64,000 nucleotides of DNA, taken from Maea johnstoni. Lineage: Eukaryota; Annelida; Polychaeta; Spionida; Magelonidae. The notes below the pieces were generated by a model. The model was not told the origin of the DNA and made no database searches. It was given only the letters and a program-made list of their open reading frames with translations. The stretch spans positions 13,853,246 through 13,917,245 of the forward strand of contig OZ012695.1 in NCBI GenBank assembly GCA_963942565.1. Reading direction: 5' to 3'. The position numbers and the translations under genes are program-made. Positions 44,486-55,576 of this stretch are shown here, in pieces; within the stretch, counting starts at the first letter, position 1, and the number at the start of each line of letters is the position of its first letter.

Positions 44486-45640
44486 CTATATCTCTGACCC
44501 ACACGTTTAGGGATCCTTTCTCCATATTGCAGCAATTTCACCAAACAATGACCGTTTCACGCTTTGACGGATTTACTTGAAATTTGAAAAGGAAATGAAA
44601 ACTGAAAAAGGAAAGCTACTACTCTTACGGAGTGAAACGCACCACAGTTTTTCTAAATTTTACTTAATTTCAAAGTTATGGTACCAAGAGGTTAAAAATG
44701 TATAATTTTGTGGACAAAATCATAAGCAGATGATTATAACATTTTAATGGAGCAAAGATTTCTTTAAGTATTAAAATAATATTTTTTAAATGTGGTAGTC
44801 ACCATAATTGTAGAAAAGGGTTCTGTTAAATACCACTATACATGATTTTCTAGTTTTCCCCCCTTGCACCTTATGCCCTGCTAGGAGGGTACTTTAGTGA
44901 AGCCTGGTGTATTCCATAGTAAAAAATCTTTCATGCAATATATTGTTTGCATTGGCAGATGCAGGGTAGAGGAGAACTGGGTCAAAATATTAACCCATAA
45001 GCTACCCTATAGTTTCATTTCCTCTATACTTTGTGTTTTTGGCTACTAGATTAGACGTTAGACCAACAATTACATACAACTAAATGCAAATGAAAATTCA
45101 AATATGTTATATTCATATTGTATGGCCTGAAACTTTTGATTTACTTAATCAGATCATTTACACTAAGCGTGAACTAATGAGGTGCGCAAGTATAACATCT
45201 ATATCACTATCATGTGGCACAATTGTTCATGTGTTGGTTTCTATACACACCGAAACCGGCGGCATTTTACTTAGCCGTACTTGGAATGAGTATATTTCAC
45301 TATTTACAAAAATAACCTAAATAGTGTACCTCGAAACTAAGTTACCTTAGTTAGAAGGCAAGCAGAAAAAAATCTTCAAAGACTACTACTACTACTACTA
45401 CTACTACTACACATTATAAGTGGTCCCAAATTCCATTATAAATTCGAATTCATTTAAAACATTATGGCGTTTCTAATTAATACCATACATCGTGTTAATC
45501 CAGATACGCCATTTTGCATGAGAATTCGTCATTTTAGTCAAAGGCATTGTTAAAGAGACCACCAATTCATTGAGGCTTTTTGCAATAAATTACAATATAC
45601 ACATAGTTAAACGGTTTAAATGGTTAAGGGATGTTAGCTG
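44486..45640. other. No recognisable feature; short (CTA)n
   Basis: Anonymous AT-rich sequence with a (CTA)9-like run at about 45384-45411. No gene-like frame. Confidence 0.45.
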
Positions 45641-46360
45641 AGGTCGACCCTACGAAATCCATGACCCATTTCGTTACGCATGTCTGATTCTCAACCTGAC
45701 ACCAGTCTAGTGTCTCAATGACCTACCCTGAGTTGACCTCAGCCGAGAGTAGGTCAGTTGCCACTAATCTCCCTTTTGTGGCAATTGTGTGAAAAAAAAT
45801 GCCAACAGTAGGCCACACGTTCCTATGTAGTATAGGTGCAGGCATTTATATATAATAAAGTAAAATCGGAATAGAGCCTTTTAGCTAGGCTACCCAGGAA
45901 GCAGTAGTGCATGTGATTTACCCGGGCTGTTATGAGGCTTCTGTAAGGAACCCAAAGAGTATCAGATACACCACAGCTACTGAGAGCAACTATGTAGCTT
46001 GTACCATTCTACGTCTTTTCAATTTCCAATCCAACACGGCCTTGTATCTAAGCCGTCAAAACGTAGTCTTAACCAATTCCATACCTATTTTTGATGGTAT
46101 TGTAATACATGTTTCAAGCCTTGCGCAGCGTGATTGGTGAAAGGTTGGCAATATGGTACAACTTTATTTGATGAATGTCGCAATGACCTACCCTGAGTTG
46201 ATCTCAAAAACAACTTGAGTTTTGTTTTAGTTGTAGCATGGAGCTGCGATGAGCCTTACATGATAATGTTGACAGATGGATGTCTGAAGGATCCATCCTG
46301 AATTGACCTCAGCCTCGTTTTAGGTCAGTTTTCACCACTGTGTGCATTGAATGAATGAAT
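45641..46360 (+). repeat. TGACCTACCCTGAGTTGACC repeats and a SINE-tail-like block
   Basis: CAATGACCTACCCTGAGTTGA occurs at about 45717 and 46183, with relatives CCTGAATTGACCTCAGCC at about 46298 and TGACCTGAGTTGATTTCACT at about 63837. Between them, 45905-46005 matches the 3' part of the SINE at 11514-11945 (CATGTGATTTACCC ... TATGTAGCTTGTACCA). Boundaries of the unit are unclear. Confidence 0.5.
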
Positions 46361-46710
46361 GGGTGTTTAAAGGCACATCGACACACACAGGTAATTTAGG
46401 GCCATAACGTTGTTTAAAAAGTGACCTTTTGTCATTGTTGAAGAACAATGACAAAGTATACTTGTTCTAAGTGAACGAAGAAAAAGAGGGAGAGTAAGAG
46501 CAGAACCTTCAGATCCAAAGGGGACAAATGAATATTTCAGATGCAGGGTATCCATTGACAGATCCACACATCCCCCTTCATTTATAAGCCGAGCAGTATG
46601 CCCACCAGCTTAAGGTTTCCCGGGAGGTGCCAACTCCTATTGCACACCATAAGGTGTGGCCCTTGCGGGGTACCCCTGTATGACGTGGAGAAGTACTGCA
46701 AATGATAAAC
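46361..46710. other. No recognisable feature
   Basis: Anonymous sequence preceding the dispersed repeat; nothing supportable. Confidence 0.4.
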
Positions 46711-47800
46711 GCTTACATACACTGTGCTGGTATATGCTTTATTGACCAAATATTTCATTACAAAATATACAAATGTAGAAAAGGATAAGGATACATACTA
46801 ATAATAATCAAAAAAGTGAACAAGAACATCAAGTTTGAAGGCTAAATAAACGACGAAATAGAGTACAATGTTATATTGGACCTAACTAAATCATAGTGAA
46901 ATTGAACGGCCAATAATCATTATCCAAAGGACGGAAGGACAGTAGGGTTATATCAATTATCCTATTCCCTCTTTTGTTAAATTGTATGTTTATTGGCGTA
47001 AATCTAATTTTTCACAATCATCGCCATACATATAAACCATAGATAAAACGTATAAGGAAATGAAAATAATATAGTGTGTTAACAAAACATAAGAGGCGCA
47101 AAAATACTCTCATAAGTCTGTCATAGCAGAGTTGACACCAGATATAACGTGTGAGATATCAACTACATACAGCATAACGTTACAAAACCATCTCAATAGT
47201 TATAAATCAGAAATATAAACGTATACCTGAGTGTATTTACAATACAAAAGAGAGCGATATACACTTCTTAAATAAAAGCATTATAAGCAGGTACCATTCA
47301 AGTCAAAATTTTCAGGAAGAAGGAAATTCTTACTTCTTTATATACCATGGATAATATGTGTGACCAAAATATTTTCAGAAACTGACAATTTGCTCAGAAA
47401 CTACCCCTGTGGGTAAATTGCAAAAGATCAAAGATAACGTGTCATTAAAGTGGTCAAATAGGTACTCGCCATTCCCATTCTCAATACTATGTAGTCCGCT
47501 GGATCCCCATAAGCGGATTTGCCTGGTCGCTTTATAATCGAGCGGCGCTGTGGAGGGCTGTCTATGACAGAAAGACTCGTTGGAACTATTCGTAAAGAGA
47601 TGGGAATTTCTTCCGAGTTCCGGGTTTCTATCTCGACGCGATATCACCTATGCTGTTGAAAGCGACGTAAAGTCTCATGCCTTCCTTTCTTCAGCAAACA
47701 TGTTCTACCCATTTTTTAAGTTCGGATTTCCCCCTCAGCGTGGCGCTACATGGAGCTATAAAGTAAATCACTGTGCTGCACGCCTGTGTCAATGAGCGTG
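46711..47800 (+). repeat. Dispersed repeat R-B, copy 1
   Basis: Two segments match 61908-63800. 46725-46985 shares ATATGCTTTATTGAC, ATGTAGAAAAGGAT, AACAAGAACAT and TTCCCTCTTTTG. 47336-47800 shares ATACCATGGAT, AAAGATCAAAGATA, GTGGAGGGCTGTCTATG, CTATTCGTAAAGAGATGGGA, GGATTTCCCCCTCAGCGTGG and CGCTACAT.GAGCTATA. The intervening 46986-47335 is not in copy 2. No coding frame; the element class is unknown. Confidence 0.7.
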
Positions 47801-48524
47801 ACCACGTTGACCTCACCCAACATTGACCTCATTCGAGGGGTGGTGTATTTTTCACCCGAGTGTGGAGCTACAATGAGCTGTACATAAAAGATATGTGATT
47901 TATAGACCTCAAGGGAGCTGCGGTCGGGTGTTATGAGGCCATGTTATTTAGCAAAACATACAAAGATCAGTCTTGTGCTTCGCGAACTGAGGAGGAATCG
48001 CATACACCATAATTTATCCTGTAAGGTGGCAGCAAAGAGTATAAAAGGGTATAGAAAATCACAATTGTATACATGTATTTTTATACGCAGTATATGTTGT
48101 CTAAAAGGTATTTTGATGAGGAACACATTAAGCACCACAAATATACTCTTTTAGTAGGGTGTTAAATATTTGGTGTATACGGAGAAAAAATATAAACACG
48201 GAGGGAAGGTTATCGTTTTTTTTTAGAATTTGTGCTCTGCTCAAAGTTCATGAACATTTCTATCGGAATTATTTTGTTGGAAGTCAGACATCAAGGTATT
48301 TTTCACTTCTAGACTGAATAACTTTTGAACAAAGCAAGAGTTGAATGATATTGTAATACCCTTACCTCTATTATACGCTCAGTTATTCACACACTAAATT
48401 TCAAGCAACAGCGTTTACGTTTGATACCTAAAATACTCGTCTAAACGACCCTGTTACAGTAAAATAGTTGGAAGCAAGGCGACGCTACCAGTCCCTGTGT
48501 TATAGGTTTTCAGTTAAAAAGGAA
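47801..48524. other. 3' side of the kinase gene, no other feature
   Basis: This lies downstream of the kinase stop codon on the minus strand and would contain its 3' UTR. I do not see a single convincing poly(A) signal that I would commit to. Confidence 0.35.
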
Positions 48525-48943
48525 TCAGAGTGTTATCAGTCCTTTGGCAAAGGTTTCCATGAGGAACATGTAAGCGTTTGTGCGATCATTGCTTGAAAAG
48601 TCAATCAACTCAGGGGGCAAGAGGGGTAGAAAACATGACCGACAGCTAAAGATTTCAAACATTTCATAGGATAAGATTCTACCAAAACTTTCTTGATCCT
48701 CAAATATTTTCGCTTCTTTTCTTTTTAGCTTATAGAGGGCGCTGACCAATTCCTTCCGGTAGTACTCCACATGCTCACTCCACATCCGGGCCAACTCTGA
48801 GCGCGACACGGAGGATGCTATCAGCGTACAACAGAGAAATTGCGCGAGATCTCGCTGTGGAACATGTATGCCAACCATTTCCCAGTCGTAGAGGATTAGA
48901 TGACTTTGACCGTCTGAGGGGTTCTTTCTGACCCATAGGTTTC
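48525..48943 (-). CDS. Kinase-fold phosphotransferase, exon 2 (residues 280-418)
   Basis: Encodes the C-terminal lobe, from GNLWVRKNPSDGQSHLILYD to FAKGLITL and the TGA stop at 48527-48525. N281 is the Asn of the Brenner-type catalytic motif begun in exon 1. D299 in YDWEMVG takes the metal-binding (DFG-like) position. It is followed by PQRDLAQFL, an arrangement common in aminoglycoside/choline-kinase-like enzymes. The downstream helical region (ELARMWSEHVEYYRKELVSA) fits the helical C-terminal subdomain of this fold. The start is set by the polypyrimidine-AG acceptor, not by the internal ATG at 48878. Confidence 0.85.
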
Positions 48944-49641
48944 CTGAAAAAGGAAAAAATCATTGCTCTCTATAGTTTCAAGGTAATAGCTATTGGCTCT
49001 CCCCTAAAAGAGATGAATATATCCTAACTATTAACAGGTAACCCTTTCGGGTTAGCCACAATCAGGGTGCTCTTAGCAAATTTTACATGTTACCAGCTTG
49101 TTACAGAAAAAGTTATGCCTATATACACTAATTGTGAGTCAATTCTAATAGTACTTAGGTAGTTCTTGAAGGCGCAAACGAAAAAAGTGCAGAAATATGT
49201 TGAACGGTCCCCAAAATATGCAGGAAACGGCTCAAAAATGCCCCATTTTTGGCGTTACCAGTTTGCACTCAAAAAACACTAAAATTGCAAGGTTGATCCT
49301 TAAATGCCAGAATGGTTTCATTCTGTATGTAAGATTTTTCTTTGAAGAGAAAAAGGTATAGATTTTACTGCAATTTGAATTATGCGGATCGAGTGATTGG
49401 TTCCGAAGTTACAGCATTTTATTTGAAAAGTGCTCTTCGTTACCAATTTGTGTTTTTGTTACACCAATGAAATATAAATCAATGTAGCTGAACAATAAAA
49501 GGGCACTGGGACAGATAAATATGCATTTTCCCTCAGTACAAATGTCTACAATGACTTCCAAGTATTAAAAGTCCAGTGATCATAGTAAAAAGTTAGATAC
49601 TGGATTAAACCCTTGGGCTAGTTGAGTCTCGTAGAAAATCC

Positions 49642-49828
49642 GTAGTGTCCGCAACGGTCCTGTACACAATAAACTGCATAAGCTCAAGACTATCTACCAT
49701 TATCAATTCATGCTTTGAACCCCAGATATGAAACACCATTAAATTGGGTTTGATACCTGTACATGGAATGGTGTTAGAGGCTCAAGAAGCTGAAATGTAG
49801 AGTCCGCAACTTTTGTAGTGTCCGCAAC
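49642..49828 (+). repeat. Left subterminal cluster of GTAGTGTCCGCAAC
   Basis: Exact copies at 49642-49655 and 49815-49828 and a one-mismatch copy (GTAGAGTCCGCAAC) at 49797-49810, all plus strand. Repeated subterminal motifs are typical transposase binding sites in CACTA- and hAT-like elements (family knowledge). The role here is inferred. Confidence 0.7.
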
Positions 49829-50665
49829 GCATGTAGTTTTCCATTAAAATCTTATGAATATTGATATACAATGTTACTGTTTTATGATGAACTTTCAATA
49901 ACTCTGTCTTACTGCTTGTATGGACTTAAATTAGGTCCTTTATAATGGTTTTATTTTAAAATATTTAGAATTCACAAAGTTCAGAGTATTTCAAGATGAA
50001 ACCATTATAAAGATCCCAATTTCAATCCATACAAGCAATAATTAAGAAGTTGAAGGTTAATCATAAAAAAGTCACATTATATGTCCAGGATCAAAAGTTC
50101 CAAACCTTGTAAATCCCTATTCATGTGCACACTTCAACGAAACCTTTGAGGCTTTTTGTCTAGGGCTGAATCAGTTCTTTTGGCTATTTGCCCCTCCTCC
50201 AACAGAAAGATGAAACAAAATTGAATGATTGGCAGTGTTGAAAGACATATCTTTATCAAAGACCAATGAAACAGTATTTCAAAAACACACCCCTTGTGGA
50301 CAAGAACCAATCATTTCTTATTCTTCATCAGCGCTCAACAAATAGCATAGTCCCATCTCCCAGGGGATCTAAATTCCCAAAACAGCCCTGTCAGGCTACC
50401 TTAAGTTGGATTCAGGTAGTACCGTTGGACTACCTGAATCCTGGTAAAGTTCCCCTCTAAATCACTACAAAATGGTAGCGAAAAAAGTGGTGGGACTACC
50501 TAAGATGGTGGCAGGACTACCTGATTTTGGGTTCAGGTAGCCCCGCCAGCCTACCTGGTCCTTCTGGGGACCGTCAAGCCCTGTTCATGAATACTAAAAA
50601 TAGCATGTGGTGAAGCCCAGAGTTCCTCAAAAAGCATTTCAGTTGAGAGTTAGAGTTGCAAATCA
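49829..50665. other. Non-coding part of the TIR element
   Basis: AT-rich sequence between the left motif cluster and the first ORF. It contains an imperfect inverted pair around 49930-50010 (GGTCCTTTATAATGGTTTTA / AAACCATTATAAAGATCCCA). Near 50400-50560 a CTACCTGAATCC/TCAGGTAG repeat occurs. No gene. Confidence 0.5.
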
Positions 50666-51335
50666 ATGGCTACCATGGATGCTAAACCAAAGGCATTAAC
50701 ATCAACGGAGCACAGCCGGAAGTTCAGAGAGAGACTAAAAAGAGATAGACTACGTTCTGAGGGAGCCAGAAAGAAAGATAGGGAGCGAAAAAGAAAAGCA
50801 AGGAAGAAGCAAAAGGAAGAAATGTCTGAGGCAGAAAAAGAGATAGCTCGAATGAAAAAAAGGGATGAGATGAGAAAGTACAAACAAAAAAAGAAACAGA
50901 TTGATGAGTTGAGGCTATTGAAAAAGGAATGAGGAAAAAAGTCTGCGAGGAAGAAGGCCAGGCAGGCATCCAAAAAAAAGATGGGAGAAAATCCAACAGG
51001 AAAAGCACAGAAAAGAGCGAAAGAAACTAATGGTAAAGAACTGGAGAATGAGACTCAAGCTGAAAGATCCAGGGGAGGGAACAAGCAAAGGCATTTCCTC
51101 GTACTGGGCTACTTATAAAGCCTCTTTACAGGCAAAGAAAACTCTCCCAAAAACACCACAGAAAAGGGCAGCAGTCCTGGAGAAACTCTGCCAATCTTCA
51201 CCAAGAACAGCAACTATTTTGGAGCGTAAAGGAATCCTGAAGCCCTCATCTTGTAAATCTCTTGATATGGGAGCTAAACTCAAAAGCCCAGGGGAAGAAA
51301 GCAAAGAACCCCCCTTCCCATATCTTTATAGCTGA
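50666..51335 (+). pseudogene. N-terminal part of an orphan repetitive protein (basic coiled coil)
   Basis: From ATG 50666 the frame gives a highly charged, Lys/Arg/Glu-rich helical stretch (KFRERLKRDRLRSEGARKKD, EKEIARMKKRDEMRKYKQKK) ending at 50930. A second frame (51030-51335) continues with ASLQAKKTLPKTPQKRAAVL and EKLCQSSPRTATILERKGIL. The layout of a basic RE.RKRDPEK-like helix followed by K.LP.SP.KR..V...L matches the N-terminus of an unnamed protein family often repeated in invertebrate and fish genomes (recalled, not searched). Its Cys-rich central domain is absent. A frame change separates the two parts; it could also hide an intron. Confidence 0.5.
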
Positions 51336-51608
51336 GGTAAATACATGAATAAAATATAAAATGTATGAAATCGTATATGCGTCAGGCAAGAAATGATGAA
51401 CTTGTAATATACCCTGTCTGTAACAGATTTTATATTTACTCAGCAAAATGCTTTAAGAATTCAGATGTCCTTTAAAACTACCATGTCTAAGTTGCACTTA
51501 AATAAAAAAACAAGTAAAATTCCATTATGTATATTCATTTATATTCATATTGTTAATTAGATATTTATCATTGAAATGAAATAAGTTGCTTTTTGTATAT
51601 TATACACT

Positions 51609-51752
51609 ATGTCACAACCAATTCTGTTTTACCTTCAAGTCCTGGAAGACCATGAGGATGATATGCTGGTATCATTCATGGTAAAGACAGGGGACCTGTA
51701 CTATTGGCCAGAACCACCTGATATTGCCTTACAGGCAAAACAAGACATTTAG
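51609..51752 (+). pseudogene. C-terminal tail of the same orphan protein
   Basis: A 47-residue frame, VLEDHEDDMLVSFMVKTGDL followed by YYWPEPPDIA. The pattern of acidic residues, VSFM, then Y.WPE..D resembles the C-terminus of the same unnamed family, where WP..ED near the end is conserved (from memory). A possible acceptor, TTTTACCTTCAAG, precedes TCCTGG. About 0.27 kb separates it from the N-terminal part, too little for the missing central domain, so the copy is internally deleted. Confidence 0.45.
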
Positions 51753-51900
51753 TCCGTGAGCCAAACCCCATTTTTTGGGTTTTCGGTTTCATATTTGGGG
51801 GCCAATCCTCACCTTGTTTTTCTGAAAGCCTATTGTGTTAGCTTCATTTTGATGTATGATAGCCTTGTATTGGGTGGAGCTTTTCTGAGAAAATGGGCCG
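51753..51900 (-). repeat. Inverted repeat arm paired with 55838-55985
   Basis: Minus strand: AAGCTCCACCCAATACAAGG then CTATCATACATCAAAATGAA ... GGCTTTCAGAAAAACAAGGT ... AATATGAAACCG ... TGGCTCACGGACTAA. The plus strand at 55838-55985 carries the same order at about 75 percent identity. The conceptual peptides also agree (AIIHQNEANTIGFQ versus AIIHEIKAEQQGFP), so a coding origin is possible. Confidence 0.6.
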
Positions 51901-52458
51901 TGATAATCGGACCACTGGTAAAATCTGTGTGATATGTAGAAAGACAAATACCTTTGATTCAGTGCTTTATAGACACCCAATCATCCCCAAACTTTACAAC
52001 TAGTTAACTTTGAAATCATCAAACATGCTTAGATAGATTATTGCATAGAAAAGTACCTAAAACAAAAAATCTGGACATATTTCACCAATTTTGGGGGTGT
52101 CTCGTGAGAAAAAGTCTGTTTTGTTCAAGATTTTCCACTTATGAAATTGCAATATGAAAGTTAGTTACCTTAAAGTATCAAATATGACATTCACCCATTC
52201 TATAATATTATTCAGTCCAAATATAGGTCTTTAAATGAATTATAATTGACACTGTGAAAGAAATTGCACCACTATCCTCGCCATGAAATTCAAATGGTAA
52301 TGATTCTTTTTGAAAATATACGCAAATCCCTGCATTACCCAGACTTTTTTCCAAAAGATACCGGTATTGTTTTGTATTATTCTAGATTCTGCAAGAACTG
52401 TATTTAAACTGGCAGACAATATGCACCTTGAATGTGACTGTCAGTGCAAGGAACTTAA

Positions 52459-53033
52459 AGGCATAGTACGCTATTCTAAAAGGTGACAGTAACATCTAAA
52501 ACATTTAAAAGTACCCCGCAGTTAGAAATCCATTACACTTTGCATAAGCTATCATAATCAGATCCCCTTTGAAATCAAAAATAAAAAGGGTGGTCACCAG
52601 TCATCCCATCCATATAGGTGGCGCCAAAGTGGCACTTCCATTTACAAATTACATTGTTTGTCACTTTCACGCCACCTATATGGACAGCATGACTGGTGAC
52701 CCCGCTTTTTAAAAATTTTTAGATAAACAAATGGGACCTGACAATGAACGCCTATGCAAGGTTTGATGAAAGTTTAACCATTCCATGGGGTATCTTCTAA
52801 ATGAACTTTTAACTTTAGACATGAAATTTGCAAATTTAGTGCCACTTGGCCGCCACCTATATGAAAGGCATGACTGGTGACCCCCCCCCCCCTTTTTATT
52901 TTTGATTTTCAAAAGGGGATCTAACGATGATAGCTTATGCAAAGTTTATGGGATTTCTATCTGTAGGTTATTTTTCAATTGGAACTTAAGTTTCAGATGT
53001 CACTGTCACCATGTCGAATACTGTACTATGCCT
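52459..53033. mobile_element. TTAA-flanked fold-back MITE, 575 bp
   Basis: TTAA at 52455-52458 and 53034-53037 brackets ends AGGCATAGTA and TACTATGCCT. Long arms continue inward (AAAGGTGACAGTAACATCTA / CAGATGTCACTGTCACC; CATAAGCTATCAT / ATGATAGCTTATGCAAA). A central pair CCACCTATATGGA.AGCATG / CATCCATATAGGTGG adds further symmetry. TTAA duplication is characteristic of piggyBac and Kolobok families. No ORF. It includes a 12-base C run at 52881-52892. Confidence 0.75.
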
Positions 53034-53094
53034 TTAACAATTCAATTTATACAAGCCAAATATTTAGAACTAAAATCAAGATTATTCCGTATCT

Positions 53095-54125
53095 TCTTCA
53101 GAGTCATCTGACACAACTTGATCAGTCGTATCAGACTCCAAGTCCTAAGCCTGGTTGTCGCAAGTTTGGACTTTACACATGTCAGTACACCTGAGTCCAT
53201 TTGCACCCTTCAAGCACTGACACTATTGCACGACATCAGCTTCAGTATTGCTTCTGGAGCTGGAAGACCATGCATCCACTCAATTTGCAATTCCTCCTCA
53301 TTGTCGCTGGACCAACAGGGTAGGGAACATCTGGAGAAAGCCTGTATCTCAACTTATTCCTTTCTGTGGTACCAGATTTTTGGGCAGCAGGGCTCAACAC
53401 TAAGAAAAAACTTCATAAGCCCAGCAGGGCTAGTTACCATAATTTTAAGTAGCCCTGAAATATCGTTGCTAGCCCGGGAAATTGAAGACATAGATGTGCA
53501 ATACTATTTTAGTCGCTAAGATTGCAATCTATCTAGCCCCTTAGGGCTACTCCTATGTAGAATTTACTAGCCCTGACTCAATAACTAGCCCGGGGCTATG
53601 GGGCTAGCCTTTATGTTGAGCCCTGGGCAGTATAGCTGACATGTGAATGCTTCCAATTTTGCTATGAGGTCGCCTTCAATTTCCCAACAGGACCCTAGCT
53701 CTACAAACATGTCCTTCTTGTCTTTCTGAGTAATCTTCAAAGTACTTGAGTTGTCGCGACCAGCAAAAGTACTTATTATAGCTATCACAACCCGTAAATG
53801 TATGTAAGCCACTCATTGACTTGCAACAATCTGAGTTCACAACATCTTGTATGCTAACAAATCTCGTGTGGATCCTTGTACCACACCTGAGATACAATGG
53901 TGCACCAATATGTGGGAAAAAACGCCAGACACAAAACTTTTTTTTCATCTGAGATGATGACACAGCCTTGTGTCCTTCTAGAGCAGCATGGAGCAATAGG
54001 CGAATGTCTGCTTCCTCTTGAGTTGAAAGCAGTTCGAGCATTTCTTCAGCACCACCGGTGGTCAGCGAACTCACCCTTGGGAGCAATGCATCGTGACCAC
54101 TAAGCCACGGAAGAGGCATTGCCAT
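53095..54125 (-). pseudogene. Orphan repetitive protein relic with a GLHTFTGCDS signature
   Basis: Minus strand. The first frame (54125-53676) carries LLSTQEEADIRLLLHAALEG, GAPLYLRCGTRIHTRFVSIQ and SGLHTFTGCDS. A second frame (53812-53640) carries DMFVELGSCWEIEGDLIAKL then EAFTCQLYC. Beyond the inserted MITE, 53385-53150 encodes HGLPAPEAILKLMSC and NGLRCTDMCKVQTCDN. These are in order the landmarks of a widespread unnamed invertebrate family (QEEADTRLLLHA, GLHAFTGCDS, C-terminal Cys cluster), recalled rather than searched. Frame changes and a disrupted DTDV-like segment make it non-functional. The acidic pattern is reminiscent of FEN/PIN nucleases, but this is not established. Confidence 0.6.
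53388..53630. mobile_element. GGGCTAGT-rich MITE splitting the orphan nuclease-like relic
   Basis: Ends CAGGGCTCAACACTAAG and TATGTTGAGCCCTGGGCAG are inverted repeats. Inside, GGGCTAGT/CTAGCCC words repeat (AGCAGGGCTAGTTACC, CTAGCCCTGACTC, ACTAGCCCGGGGCTA). It separates the FTCQLYC region from the C-terminal cysteine region of the minus-strand relic, so it inserted after that gene was present. Confidence 0.65.
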
Positions 54126-54134
54126 GCTAGCTGT

Positions 54135-54290
54135 CTCTCACCACTACCAGGGTTCAAATCCCAGGGTATGTGAGAAAGTTAACAGTGACTTGGAATTGGA
54201 AGTTCTCCTGTTTCCTCCACCAGTTACAACTGGCTAGTCACGACTGCAATATGGTAGAAAAAGTGACGATAATGTGTGAGTTGGACAGGA
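54135..54290 (+). mobile_element. SINE-like fragment with B box
   Basis: GGGTTCAAATCCC (54150-54162) fits an RNA polymerase III B box. It is followed by GAGAAAGTTAACAGTGACTT, TTCTCCTGTTTCCTCCACCA and GTTACAACTGGCTAGTCACG. The last part matches the 81 bp insert at 13077-13157. No clear A box is visible upstream on this strand, so the head may be lost. Confidence 0.5.
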
Positions 54291-54765
54291 ATCTTCTCCA
54301 CAGTTGAACTTTGTGACCTGGAACAAGGTTCTTGACCTCTGACTGCTCTCTCTATGTTTTTAATTGTCTCTTCTCTGTATACATCGAATATGACATCTAT
54401 TCTGATACTGTCAGAACACTCATGAAGTATTACTTTCAAGATGCTTGATGAAACTTCAACAAAGGTGTTATGGTCCCCTCTTGTCTGTTGGACAGGGGCT
54501 ATGGCATGATAGTCATGATACTCAGACTGTTTCAGATAGTCATGTGACTGTTATGATTTATATTTTTAACAGTACCAGGACCCTACATTATTTGTTTGGA
54601 ATCTAGATAAACTTATCAAAGCTGATAGATAAGTTTGCTAACATCACATTGAATGAAATCTTCTTGGGCTATTTCTTTATTATTCAAGTCCATATGCACA
54701 TACAGCATTATTTGTTTTTTTGATTATCCCTATAACAGGGATAGACATTTTCTATTATCATACCT

Positions 54766-55190
54766 CACGTGAAGATTCTTGATTCTGGTTGGTCAAGGGC
54801 CATGGGTTAATCATCATGTTTCCTCGCTCCTTAGCGACAGGCTGTTGTCCTTAACAGCTTATTGGCTAATCAATTAGCCCATAGCAACAGCTATGGGCTA
54901 ATTGATTAGTTACCAGTAGCCCGAAGAATACCAGAGAACACCCACAGAGTTTGCCGAGTGACCTACCGGTGAAACTAGTTCAACAAGGCAGACGACGAGT
55001 ATTTATCCAAAATCTCTGGTGTTTGTAAATTTTCCCCCTTTTGTGTTTTGAATTTTGTTCGGTATAATAAAACAGATATGACATCCCTGGGGGGTCGCCC
55101 TCGGGCTACGCCCTCGAGCGACAATCCTCTCGCGGGGAAGTTATTCCTGGTGGAAACCCTACAGGGATGTCATATTTGTATATCATATCA
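54766..55190 (+). mobile_element. Repeat R-F, copy 1 (short form)
   Basis: Shares its left end TACCTCACGTGAAGATTCTT through TTGTCCTTAACAGCT with 62181-62280, the words CCGGTGAAACTAG and GTATTTATCCAAAAT, and its right part (55078-55173, a degraded palindrome ending AGGGATGTCATATTTGTAT) with 63046-63185. It lacks the roughly 0.63 kb present between these parts in copy 2. Confidence 0.65.
54866..54909. repeat. Perfect 19 bp stem, 6 nt loop hairpin
   Basis: CTAATCAATTAGCCCATAG, loop CAACAG, then CTATGGGCTAATTGATTAG. It is absent from the second copy of R-F and is preceded by TTATTGG. Confidence 0.85.
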
Positions 55191-55576
55191 TGTTGCCATA
55201 GTAATATCAAGACATTGTTTTCCCACACAGTGCATACCAAAGTGTATTTGGTTTTCTACCCTCTTTCATTGTCCTCGCGTGGTGTCATATTGGGAACCAT
55301 ATGTAAACAACTTTTTAATAAGGCCTTTTTTCATAAGTCAAATGTACCTTTTCCATAAATTGAACATAAAAAATAAGGCATATTGCCCTAGTAATGTATG
55401 GACATGCAGTGCAACCAGGACTGGAATAAAGTGTTTTTAGTGTCATTTGTTCACCTCGCACGTTGTCATGGCAACCATAAGTAAACAACTTTTTAAAGAG
55501 CCCTGGTTATCACAAGTTAAAGGCACTTTTCCCAAAAATCTAATAGCAAAATATATTTCATCATGATATGATAGCC

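Noticed and set aside
48775-48963. 62-codon frame starting MIFSFFRKPMGQ overlapping kinase exon 2
   Set aside because: It reads through the intron acceptor in a different frame from the kinase and has no domain of its own.
50650-51008. Minus-strand frames rich in Phe, Leu and Ser as membrane proteins
   Set aside because: They are the antisense of the Lys/Glu/Arg-rich plus-strand frame; the hydrophobic look is a complement effect.
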